Below, piece after piece: positions 1 through 6,087 of a stretch of 6,684 bases of DNA. A program made the position numbers and the translations under genes. Position 1 is the first letter of the stretch. Each line of letters begins with the position of its first letter. The DNA comes from an uncultured Butyricicoccus sp. (lineage in GTDB: Bacteria > Bacillota > Clostridia > Oscillospirales > Butyricicoccaceae): the NCBI GenBank assembly GCA_900547195.1, contig URFQ01000106.1, forward strand, positions 1 through 6,684. The letters are read 5' to 3'. The notes under the pieces are model-generated. The model saw only the letters and a program-made list of their open reading frames with translations, did not search any database and was not told where the DNA came from.

Positions 1-107
1 GCCGGCAGCGCAAACGTTGCCATAGGCAGCAATGCGGTTAAAAACATAAGTGCAAGCCCCAAACCTGCCAATACACCGCAAAATGCAACCCGTATTGTAT
101 GATTCAC
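1..107 (-). CDS. Membrane protein, N-terminal fragment (GTG start, runs off window)
   Basis: Reading the minus strand from 107 gives an open frame of 35 codons to the window edge, beginning with GTG. It encodes a short polar start (MNHTIRV), then a long hydrophobic stretch rich in Gly, Ala, Leu and Phe from about residue 8 to 35, with prolines near the end (LLPMATFALP). This looks like a first transmembrane segment or signal anchor. The start is chosen because a perfect AGGAGG (116-121) sits 8 bases before it and no other start fits as well. It begins 23 bases after the J-domain gene stops, so it is probably the third gene of that operon. The pattern of an early helix ending in a proline-containing loop recalls small integral membrane proteins such as ECF-transporter S components, but 35 residues cannot settle the family. 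Existence is well supported by the ribosome site and frame; function is unknown. Confidence 0.75.
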   Translation of the reverse strand, partial: MNHTIRVAFCGVLAGLGLALMFLTALLPMATFALP

Positions 108-115
108 TCTTGCCC

Positions 116-121
116 CCTCCT
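116..121 (-). promoter_or_regulatory. Shine-Dalgarno site for the GTG-initiated membrane protein gene
   Basis: The minus strand reads AGGAGG, followed by GGGCAAGA and then GTG at 107. Spacing is 8 bases, close to ideal. This site is what decides the unusual GTG start, since the next ATG in frame (45-47) would begin inside the hydrophobic segment. Confidence 0.75.
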
Positions 122-130
122 ATGCTTTTA

Positions 131-763
131 TTAACAACAGCGAATCATATCGCCACCAAAACATTCGCAACAACAGTCAGCACACAGCAAACCACTGCAA
201 ACGTCACAACCACTGCATCCGCCTTGACGCGGTGCTCCACCGGGATTATACCCTCCGTAGGCACCTGTACGTTGATTTTTAATTTGATTATAAGCGGCCG
301 AGTATTCAGGGTTAGACGGATCCATATCACATGCTTTTGCAAAGTGATTATAAGCTTCTTCCATCCAACCACGTTTATAAAGAACTGTTCCTTTTAAAAA
401 GTACCACTCTGCATTTCTGCTGTCTGTAGGTACACCATTTAAAATTTGCTCGGCATCAGCAATACGACCCGCCATAATCAAATTACGAACGTCTGCAAAA
501 TTTGAATTTGGATTACTGTAGTTTGGATTGTATCCACTGCTGTAACCCTGTGAAGAATTACCGCCTTTTTTACGGTTTTTGCGCTCATTCATAATTTGAT
601 CGTATGCTTCATTGACCTCTTTCATTTTTTCGTTGGCCAAATCTGCAATCGGGCTTCCCTGATAATTATCCGGGTGATATTTCCTGGCTAGTTCACGATA
701 CGCCCGCTTGACATCATCGTCACTGGTCTGAGGGGTCACGCCAAGCACCTTATAAGGATCCAT
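131..763 (-). CDS. J-domain protein with TPR-like middle and cysteine-rich tail
   Basis: This is a 210-residue Hsp70 co-chaperone-type protein. Residues 1-66 form a J domain, with YKVLGV at the start, the lysine/arginine-rich helix II (VKRAYRELARKYHPD) and the essential HPD at 30-32, which in this family stimulates DnaK ATPase. A Gly/Ser/Tyr/Asn linker (67-88) leads to a helical section (89-162) that reads like one or two TPR-type repeats (GTVLYKRGWMEEAYNHF then DPSNPEY). A second Gly-rich linker ends in a tail with 10 cysteines within residues 183-210, including CADCCCEC. The canonical DnaJ zinc finger and C-terminal substrate domains are absent, so this is a class III-type J protein and not DnaJ itself. 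Its start overlaps the end of the DUF5685 gene by 14 bases, with GGAGG 11 bases upstream, indicating coupled translation. Its bases are distinctly more AT-rich than its neighbours. The tail may bind a metal or cluster (inference). Confidence 0.92.
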   Translation of the reverse strand: MDPYKVLGVTPQTSDDDVKRAYRELARKYHPDNYQGSPIADLANEKMKEVNEAYDQIMNERKNRKKGGNSSQGYSSGYNPNYSNPNSNFADVRNLIMAGRIADAEQILNGVPTDSRNAEWYFLKGTVLYKRGWMEEAYNHFAKACDMDPSNPEYSAAYNQIKNQRTGAYGGYNPGGAPRQGGCSGCDVCSGLLCADCCCECFGGDMIRCC

Positions 764-1637
764 GCCTGTTTTGTCCTCCGTTCGATTGATAGGTTCCGTC
801 CAGTACCTGCCGTGTCACAACCGGCATGCCGAGACAGATGATATTTTCGATCAGTTCGCGGTCTCGCTGTACCGTGAGCAGCTCAAACGCATTGTAAATA
901 TCTGCAAGAGACCGCTGGAGCGTAATCTCCATATCGTCGCGCACCGGTGCAAGGTCAGGCTTTACAAGCCCAAACCGCAGCGCAACCGGGTTATATGCAC
1001 CTTTTTTAAGGTCGTCCTCCAAATCAGCGCAGGCATCGGTCAGGTAGACCCAGCGGCCGGTATGATAAAACATCTGCCTCAGGATGCGCGCCGTATCGCG
1101 ATCCGCAGCGGGCGGCGCCATAGCGGCAAGCAACCGTGCAAAGGTATCCGCCGGACGATCGAGCGACGGCGTGCGCGCCTGTTCAAGCACGTGCAGCTCG
1201 TCCAGGCAAGACGCCATCACCGCATTTTCCTCGGGCAGCCGCTGCCGGGCTTTTTCGTAACCGCGCCGCAGCAGTGCGCGCAGCGCACGCGCAGCAAGCC
1301 ATTTTGCCCCCCGTTCGTCAAGCAGGGTATCACAGGTTTTATGATAGGCCAGCAGCACGCTCAGATCCGCTGCGCGGGCCAGCCCAGCCCCGGCGGTACA
1401 AACCGCCTTCGGGCGCACCGGGCTTGCGCCGCAGCGCCGCCGGACCACTTCGGGCGCGGCCTCTTCCAAACTGGTCAGCACCAGCGCAAGGAAGGTCATA
1501 TCGTAACTCAAAAACATGGTATGCAAGCGCCCATATTCCTGACGGATGGCGTGGCACAGGCCGCAATAGACACACTGAAAGCGCTCCACCTCGCGCACGC
1601 GCAGTTCCGGTTTTACCGGGCGGATAAATCCAAACAT
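750..1637 (-). CDS. DUF5685 family protein
   Basis: A 295-residue, apparently soluble and largely helical protein of unknown function, recognised from its opening (MFGFIRP.K.EL.VRE) and the cysteine motif CVYCGLC at 22-28 followed by HAIRQEYG, which match what I recall of DUF5685 in Clostridia. Other landmarks are LSYDMTFLALV (43-53), YHKTCDTLLDE (98-108) and GRWVYLTDACADLEDDLKKG (194-213). The last two place acidic residues as D103xxxD107 and D201xxxD205xxxD209; this spacing and the following KKGAYNP resemble type I head-to-head isoprenoid synthases (see findings), but no catalytic claim is justified. Three clustered cysteines suggest metal binding. The ATG has AAAGGA 8-10 bases upstream and a promoter about 40 bases upstream. 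It is the first gene of a run leading into the J-domain gene. Family call fairly sure, function unknown. Confidence 0.85.
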   Translation of the reverse strand: MFGFIRPVKPELRVREVERFQCVYCGLCHAIRQEYGRLHTMFLSYDMTFLALVLTSLEEAAPEVVRRRCGASPVRPKAVCTAGAGLARAADLSVLLAYHKTCDTLLDERGAKWLAARALRALLRRGYEKARQRLPEENAVMASCLDELHVLEQARTPSLDRPADTFARLLAAMAPPAADRDTARILRQMFYHTGRWVYLTDACADLEDDLKKGAYNPVALRFGLVKPDLAPVRDDMEITLQRSLADIYNAFELLTVQRDRELIENIICLGMPVVTRQVLDGTYQSNGGQNRHGSL

Positions 1638-1675
1638 ACAATCTTCCTTTATGATCTTTCAGCCGTATTCAATCT

Positions 1676-1704
1676 ATTTTACAAGATTTTTCTGAAAAAA
1701 ACAA
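1676..1704 (-). promoter_or_regulatory. Putative sigma-A promoter for the DUF5685/J-domain operon
   Basis: On the minus strand a TTGTTT -35-like hexamer (1699-1704) is separated by exactly 17 bases from TAAAAT (1676-1681). The -35 matches consensus at only three positions, the -10 at five. Transcription would start near 1669, about 30 bases before the DUF5685 ATG. The -35 lies in the T tract of the preceding terminator. A 5-base inverted repeat (AATCT at 1671-1675, AGATT at 1684-1688) brackets the -10 and could be an operator half-site pair, though it is short enough to be chance. Confidence 0.55.
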
Positions 1705-1735
1705 GCCTGCCCGCGCGCTTCTTCCGTCAGGCAGG
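1695..1735 (-). terminator. Intrinsic terminator ending the cdaA operon
   Basis: Read on the minus strand, CCTGCC (1730-1735) pairs perfectly with GGCAGG (1706-1711) around an 18-base loop, followed after CTTG by seven T residues (1695-1701). An alternative pairing, GCCTG with CAGGC, is also possible. The stem is GC-rich and the T run close behind, as expected of a Rho-independent terminator. It lies about 150 bases after the RseC-like stop and just before the DUF5685 promoter, so it separates the two transcription units. The large loop makes it less than ideal. Confidence 0.65.
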
Positions 1736-1766
1736 TATCACGGGCACATTTGAAGCAAAACCGGCG

Positions 1767-1824
1767 AAAATCCGCATTTTCAGGTGCACTCTATACATAA
1801 CTGCGCACAAAAATCCACATTTTC
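1767..1824. repeat. Two direct copies of a palindromic 15-mer
   Basis: AAAATCCGCATTTTC (1767-1781) and AAAATCCACATTTTC (1810-1824) differ at one base in 15 and are 43 bases apart, start to start. Each is itself an inverted repeat (AAAAT, four bases, ATTTT; the first extends to GAAAAT/ATTTTC). They lie in the non-coding gap between the RseC-like stop and the DUF5685 promoter, about 100 and 140 bases upstream of that promoter's predicted start. They could be operator sites or small hairpins in the 3' end of the cdaA transcript. Confidence 0.6.
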
Positions 1825-1841
1825 GCAATTCCAGCGCCAGA

Positions 1842-1858
1842 CGCGGCGGCCAGCCGCG
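1842..1858. other. GC-rich hairpin in the 3' untranslated region of the cdaA operon
   Basis: CGCGGC (1842-1847) and GCCGCG (1853-1858) are perfect complements around a 5-base loop, starting about 31 bases after the RseC-like stop. No T tract follows in the direction of transcription, so it does not look like an intrinsic terminator; protection of the mRNA 3' end is possible. The rest of the 1638-1888 gap shows no gene. Confidence 0.5.
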
Positions 1859-1888
1859 CCCGGAACTGTACAAAATGTTTAAAAATAT

Positions 1889-2299
1889 TTAACCTTTTTT
1901 GATAATCGTAAACGGGGTTCCTCCACCCTTCTTTACCTTTTTATTGTATGCAACCGCAAACGCCGTGCCGACGGCAATTCCAACGCAGCCCATTGCGCCC
2001 GAAATCCCTTCGCCCAGCCCGCATAGGCTCGCCACAATGAAAAACGCAAAAAACAGCAGGAGCGGCAGCGTATAAACAATTGCCGCCATGCGCATCAGCT
2101 GTTTGTTTTCCGCTTCGACGGTCACAATATCGCCTACCTGCGCATCGACCGAATTGACCGCCACAGCTTTGATGCGTTCCAGCGGCGCGCCGCAACCGCC
2201 GCAGTTTGCGCAGTCATGGCCGCAGGCGCTTTGCCGCTGCACTTCAATTTCCGCATGCCTGCGGTCAAGGATTTTTTTTACAACTGCCTTCTGTATCAT
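1889..2299 (-). CDS. RseC/MucC-like (SoxR-reducing system type) membrane protein
   Basis: A 136-residue protein with the RseC-family layout: an N-terminal soluble part holding a cysteine cluster, CGHDCANCGGC at 26-36 (C26, C30, C33, C36), a short beta-rich segment ending GDIVTVEAENK, and two transmembrane segments at about 69-91 and 95-117, with a basic C-terminus (KKVKKGGG). In proteobacteria RseC modulates envelope stress signalling and takes part in reducing SoxR through Rsx/Rnf-type electron transfer; its role in Clostridia is not established. The four cysteines could bind an iron-sulfur cluster (inference). An upstream extension to 2422 is open but would overlap the flavoprotein gene by 100 bases and adds a non-family Arg/Gly-rich tract. 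I choose ATG 2299, with AAAGGA about 10 bases upstream and 20 bases after the flavoprotein stop. It is the last gene of the cdaA run, and a terminator follows. Confidence 0.85.
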   Translation of the reverse strand: MIQKAVVKKILDRRHAEIEVQRQSACGHDCANCGGCGAPLERIKAVAVNSVDAQVGDIVTVEAENKQLMRMAAIVYTLPLLLFFAFFIVASLCGLGEGISGAMGCVGIAVGTAFAVAYNKKVKKGGGTPFTIIKKG

Positions 2300-2319
2300 A
2301 ATTCCAAATTCCTTTCTAT

Positions 2320-3906
2320 TTATTCCATCGGCGCGAACTGCTCCATAATGCGGCAGGCCGCGCGCACGCCGTCCACCGCGGCGGACATGATGCCGCCCGC
2401 ATAGCCTGCGCCCTCCCCGCATGGGATCAGCCCCTCCACGGTGCAGCTGTACAGGCTGTCTCCGCGCGTCAGGCGTACCGGAGAAGATGTGCGCGTTTCC
2501 GGCGCGGTAAGCAGCGCGTCCGCCGCATCAAAGCCACGGATCTTCCGCCCGAACACACGCAGCCCGGTGCGCAACCGGCTGGTCACAAACCCCGGCAGAC
2601 AAGCATCTACACAGCCGTATGCGACACCGGCCGGATAGGTCGGCTGCACGCGGCCAGCACGCCTGGACGCGCGGCCTTCGAGGAAGTCCCCGACCGTCTG
2701 GCAGGGCGCACGGTAGCCGCCCGTCGCAGCAAAGGCGGCCCGCTCGATGCGCCGCTGAAAAGCCACGCCTCCAAGCGGCGTACCATCATCAAAGTCCGCC
2801 GGATCAACCGACACCGCAAGCGCGGCATTGGCGTTGCGGCCGTCCCGCGCATGATAACTCATACCATTGGTCACCACAGTGTTTTCCTCGCTCTGGGCCG
2901 CAACCACATGGCCGCCCGGACACATGCAGAACGAATAGCAGGCGCGTCCATTTTCCTGGTGTGACAGCGTATATTCGGCGGGCGGAAGCCCAAGCGTCCC
3001 GGCTGCCCTGCCATACAGTGCGCGGTTGATATCCTCCTGCAAATGCTCTATGCGTACGCCGACCGAAAACGCCTTGGGTTCCATGCAAACGCCCGCATCA
3101 TGCAGGGCAAAAAAGGTATCCCGCGCGCTGTGGCCGACGGCAAGCACGGCCTGCTCGCAGCCAATTTCCTCCCCATCCGCCGCCAAGGCAGTCAATACGC
3201 CGCCCCGGTGGCGCAGGCCGGTCACCGGCGTGCGGAAGCGCACCTCGCCTCCGGATCGCACAATATCCTCGCGCAGCGCGCGCACCACGTTTTTCAGGAC
3301 ATCGGTGCCGATGTGAGGCTTGGCCATACGCAGGATTTCGCGCGGCGCACCAAACCGCACCAGCACACGCAGGATTTCATCGCAAAGCGGGTCGTTGATA
3401 CGTGTGGTCAGTTTCCCATCTGAATACGCGCCCGCGCCGCCTTCCCCAAACTGGATGTTGGAATCCGGGTCGAGTTCCCCGGTGCTTCGGAAGCGCTCCA
3501 CTGCTGCATCACGCGCGTCGATTGCATCGCCGCGCTCCAAAACCAGCGGCCTGTACCCAAAACGCGCAAGCGTATGCGCGGCAAACAGCCCCGCAGGCCC
3601 CAAACCAACCACAACCGGGCGATGCGCGAGCTTTCCCTTCCCGAAGGAAGGGGTGAACGATTTGGTTTCCTTATAACGCACAGAGGGCATTTGCAGGCTG
3701 GCTGCAAATGCCTCCTCGTTGTCCAGTCCGTCCAGCGCAATGGTGTATACCTGATGAACGCGGCCGTGGCGCGCGTCAATCGACACACGGTAGACCCACG
3801 CTTCCCCATCCCCCGCGCTCAGGCCGCACAGCTTGCGCGCGGCTTCCAACGCGGATTTCTCAGGCTCTCCAAACGGCTGCCGGATCCCCGATACAAAAAT
3901 ACTCAA
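2320..3906 (-). CDS. FAD-dependent dehydrogenase (COG2509-type)
   Basis: A 528-residue cytoplasmic flavoprotein. After an N-terminal domain of about 95 residues comes a Rossmann dinucleotide-binding fold, VVVGLGPAGLFAAHTLARFG at 98-117, with the GxGPAG loop at 101-106 and the acidic residue E124 that usually holds the FAD ribose. The family signature FGEGGAGAYSDGKL follows at 153-166, CPGGHVV at 329-335, and a C-terminal FAD-contacting segment GEGAGYAGGIMSAA at 497-510. Length and motif order match the uncharacterised 'NAD(FAD)-utilising dehydrogenase' family; substrate and physiological reaction are unknown. The start is TTG: its first base overlaps the cdaR TGA as TTGA, there is no alternative start upstream in frame, and AGGAGG lies 13 bases before it inside the cdaR 3' end. 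That spacing is long, so translation may rely on coupling to cdaR. It often sits beside cdaA-cdaR in Clostridia (from memory). Confidence 0.93.
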   Translation of the reverse strand: MSIFVSGIRQPFGEPEKSALEAARKLCGLSAGDGEAWVYRVSIDARHGRVHQVYTIALDGLDNEEAFAASLQMPSVRYKETKSFTPSFGKGKLAHRPVVVGLGPAGLFAAHTLARFGYRPLVLERGDAIDARDAAVERFRSTGELDPDSNIQFGEGGAGAYSDGKLTTRINDPLCDEILRVLVRFGAPREILRMAKPHIGTDVLKNVVRALREDIVRSGGEVRFRTPVTGLRHRGGVLTALAADGEEIGCEQAVLAVGHSARDTFFALHDAGVCMEPKAFSVGVRIEHLQEDINRALYGRAAGTLGLPPAEYTLSHQENGRACYSFCMCPGGHVVAAQSEENTVVTNGMSYHARDGRNANAALAVSVDPADFDDGTPLGGVAFQRRIERAAFAATGGYRAPCQTVGDFLEGRASRRAGRVQPTYPAGVAYGCVDACLPGFVTSRLRTGLRVFGRKIRGFDAADALLTAPETRTSSPVRLTRGDSLYSCTVEGLIPCGEGAGYAGGIMSAAVDGVRAACRIMEQFAPME

Positions 3907-5156
3907 GACTGGTCGCTTTCCTCCTCCTGCCGGGCTTCAATCATAATCATCGCGGTCAGTTCCGTGCTAAGCACCGTGACCCCGTCCCGATCGACCGTAA
4001 CGGTAACCGGTACCGCATGGGAACCCGCGCCGAGTGCAGCGGAATCAAATTCGGCTTCCGCATGGAGATCGGATGCGGTAACGCCCGCCACAAGATGGGC
4101 CTTGCCCTGGATTTCCACACTGAGGGAACTGGTGTTCAGAGTAATCCCCGGTTTTTGTTCGGCGCTGCTTGTGTCCTTCAGCGTAATGTTTGTTACATTG
4201 ATTGTCCGCGTCGCATTTTCCTCCATCGTCAGGGTCACACGCGCGCTGGACGGTTCCCCCTCCATCAACTTGATCCCCGCGGGAAGCTTGATGGTGAGCA
4301 TAAACTGCTGTCCATCGTCCCGCACCTCGCCAAGGTCAACGCTGCCCAGCGAAAGCGACGAGAGTTTATCGACATCGTCTTTCGAACCATAGACGCGTAC
4401 GGATTCCGGACTGATCTTCACGCCAACCATATCGCGTGGAAGCTCTGCGGAAGAAATCAGCGTAACGTTCAGCGGCACAGATACCACATGGTTCAGCCCC
4501 ACCGTGACATCGACCAACTGCTCTTCCGCGGATACATAGGGAGAGTCAATCAGCGTATCATCCTCCCCGTAGAGGGAAACACGGCAGGTCTGCACCATAT
4601 TTTTAGAAATGTCCTGCAAATTCACTGTGACAAGGGCATAATCCACAGTTGCAACCACACTTTCCGCGCCGCGCACCGTGACCTTTTCCTGGCTCGGCGT
4701 TAGCTTATCGATTAGACGGTCGCCCGCTAGGTCATTCATGGTCGTGACTTTCACAGGCACCTGCTTCGTTGCGATATTTTCCACTTTGAATTGCAGCCTC
4801 TGAGGCTTGAATGAGATAGAATCCGCTTTCGGCACCGTAACGGTAGGCTGCATGTAGTATGTGCTCGCCTCTTGAATATCCGAAAAATCCACCACGGCTT
4901 TTATATCTGCCGCGTTCAGTTTGACCACGTCATCGGTCGTGCCGGTGACGCTCACATCAATCTTTGGATCGGTTTCTGTCACCAGCATGAGCCCGCGCTC
5001 CTCAAGCTGGCTCACACCGGTCATCTCAATCGCAACCCCCGGGAATTTGACAACTTTGGCCGGGTTCTTGAGCACAACCACATAAGACCACATGAAAACC
5101 GCCACAAGCAGGGCCACGAGTTTTAAAACGATGTCATGCTTTTTCAAAAAATTCAT
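3903..5156 (-). CDS. cdaR: YbbR-domain protein CdaR, regulator of CdaA
   Basis: A 417-residue membrane-anchored extracytoplasmic protein. One N-terminal transmembrane helix (about residues 10-28, LVALLVAVFMWSYVVVL) is followed by four consecutive YbbR-type beta domains at roughly 36-126, 127-219, 224-311 and 315-407, recognisable from repeated patterns such as PVKVT, VPLNVTL and the closing VDVTV or ARVTL strands. In Bacillota CdaR binds the membrane part of CdaA and modulates c-di-AMP synthesis. The ATG overlaps the cdaA stop as ATGA, with a purine-rich AAAGGGA upstream. The acidic end (RQEEESDQS) is encoded by DNA that also forms the AGGAGG of the next gene. Length fits the multi-YbbR members of the family; identity rests on domains plus its position directly after cdaA. 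Confidence 0.93.
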   Translation of the reverse strand: MNFLKKHDIVLKLVALLVAVFMWSYVVVLKNPAKVVKFPGVAIEMTGVSQLEERGLMLVTETDPKIDVSVTGTTDDVVKLNAADIKAVVDFSDIQEASTYYMQPTVTVPKADSISFKPQRLQFKVENIATKQVPVKVTTMNDLAGDRLIDKLTPSQEKVTVRGAESVVATVDYALVTVNLQDISKNMVQTCRVSLYGEDDTLIDSPYVSAEEQLVDVTVGLNHVVSVPLNVTLISSAELPRDMVGVKISPESVRVYGSKDDVDKLSSLSLGSVDLGEVRDDGQQFMLTIKLPAGIKLMEGEPSSARVTLTMEENATRTINVTNITLKDTSSAEQKPGITLNTSSLSVEIQGKAHLVAGVTASDLHAEAEFDSAALGAGSHAVPVTVTVDRDGVTVLSTELTAMIMIEARQEEESDQS

Positions 5157-6001
5157 TTTTTCGTCTTTCCCTTTCTTCGCGGCAGAATGAATATACGCTT
5201 CTTTTTGTCACCGGTTTCCGGGATCAGTTCGGTTTCCAAAATCCTGCGCAGCGTTTCCGGTTCCAATTGGCGTTTGAGCATGCCGCCGATCGCAACCGAA
5301 ATCGCGCCGGTCTCCTCGGAAACCACGACGACGACCGCGTCCGAGTTTTCGCTCATACCGACCGCCGAACGGTGGCGCGTGCCAAGGTCGCGGCTGAGAT
5401 TCAGATTTTTGGACAGCGGAAGGACGCAGCCCGCCGAATGAATGCGGCCGTCGCGCAAAACCATCGCGCCGTCATGCAGCGGCGATTTGGGATAAAATAT
5501 ATTCTTGATCAGTTCGGCCGAGGGTTCGGCGTCAATCCGCGTACCTGATTTTGTAATCTCGCCCAGACGCTCGTTGCGCTCAAATACCATCAGCGCGCCT
5601 GTGCGCGACCAGCTCATGGATTCGCAGGCGAGCACAGTCTGCGCAATGGCAAAATCGATTTCCGTTTCCCCGTTTTCCCGCCGCACAAGCAGCTTTGTCA
5701 CGTGTCCCATGCCAATCTGCTCCAGCAGGCGGCGCAGCTCGGGCTGAAAAACGATCAGAAGCGCCGTCCAGCTCATATCAAAAATCTTTTGCAGGACATA
5801 GCTGATCGTATTCAAATGCTGCCACGATGCAAAAACCTGCACAGCCATCAAGATGACAATGCCTTTAATCAGCCTCTCCGCGCTGGTATTGCGTATAAAG
5901 CGCAGCAGGTAATAAACCAGAAGCGCAATAATCAGGATATCAACCAAGTCTGTGATCGACCCGTTTTTGATATACAGCCAGTATTTCTCCCAAAAATCCA
6001 T
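5153..6001 (-). CDS. cdaA: Diadenylate cyclase CdaA
   Basis: A 282-residue membrane enzyme that condenses two ATP into cyclic di-AMP. Three hydrophobic segments occupy about residues 17-34, 43-59 and 64-86, followed by FQPELRRLLEQIG and the DAC domain from about 110 to 255. Catalytic motifs are intact: DGA at 177-179 (in SPLHDGAMV) and RHR at 209-211 (in GTRHRSAVG), with SEETG at 228-232 nearby. The tail is strongly basic (KKKRIFILPRRKGKTKK). Length matches the CdaA/DisA-type CdaA class (about 270-280). ATG 6001 is preceded by an AGGTG-type ribosome site. It is the first gene of the run cdaA-cdaR-flavoprotein-RseC-like, driven by the promoter at 6088-6116. In Bacillota c-di-AMP controls potassium and osmolyte uptake and cell-wall homeostasis. 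Confidence 0.97.
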   Translation of the reverse strand: MDFWEKYWLYIKNGSITDLVDILIIALLVYYLLRFIRNTSAERLIKGIVILMAVQVFASWQHLNTISYVLQKIFDMSWTALLIVFQPELRRLLEQIGMGHVTKLLVRRENGETEIDFAIAQTVLACESMSWSRTGALMVFERNERLGEITKSGTRIDAEPSAELIKNIFYPKSPLHDGAMVLRDGRIHSAGCVLPLSKNLNLSRDLGTRHRSAVGMSENSDAVVVVVSEETGAISVAIGGMLKRQLEPETLRRILETELIPETGDKKKRIFILPRRKGKTKK

Positions 6002-6036
6002 TTGTCACACCTGTAATCCCTGTTTTGCATTCCGCC

Positions 6037-6079
6037 CGTCCGGCGGACGATTCCACATCAAATTAAGCCCTTTCGGGCT
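6037..6079 (-). other. Two small hairpins in the cdaA leader
   Basis: In the cdaA direction AGCCC-GAAA-GGGCT (6066-6079) forms a 5-base-pair stem capped by a GAAA tetraloop, followed by CGTCC-GCC-GGACG (6037-6049). With transcription predicted to begin near 6081, the first hairpin would sit at the extreme 5' end of the mRNA, where such structures can protect transcripts. The tail TAATTTGATG is a poor terminator tail, so a role in ending the upstream desulfurase transcript is possible but weak. The leader of about 80 nt seems too short for a ydaO-type c-di-AMP riboswitch. Confidence 0.5.
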
Positions 6080-6087
6080 ATGAGGTT

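Noticed and set aside
50..397. 115-codon plus-strand frame opposite the J-protein tail
   Set aside because: Thr- and Cys-rich antisense shadow with no ribosome site or domain; the minus strand carries the J-protein and the start of the membrane protein gene.
762..1892. 376-codon open frame on the plus strand
   Set aside because: It lies opposite the well-supported DUF5685 gene and the non-coding gap; the product has no recognisable domain and is rich in Arg, His, Gln and Pro as expected of an antisense frame in GC-rich DNA.
2300..2422. Upstream extension of the RseC-like gene to an ATG at 2422
   Set aside because: It adds 41 Arg/Gly-rich residues, overlaps the flavoprotein by about 100 bases, and has no family support, while ATG 2299 has a ribosome site and fits the family start.
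3708..4703. 331-codon open frame on the plus strand
   Set aside because: Antisense to the flavoprotein and cdaR, whose motifs and domain layout are clear; the product resembles no family.
6002..6081. c-di-AMP (ydaO) riboswitch in the cdaA leader
   Set aside because: The leader is about 80 nt and holds only two simple hairpins; the known riboswitch is larger with a pseudo-symmetric multi-helix fold I cannot see here.
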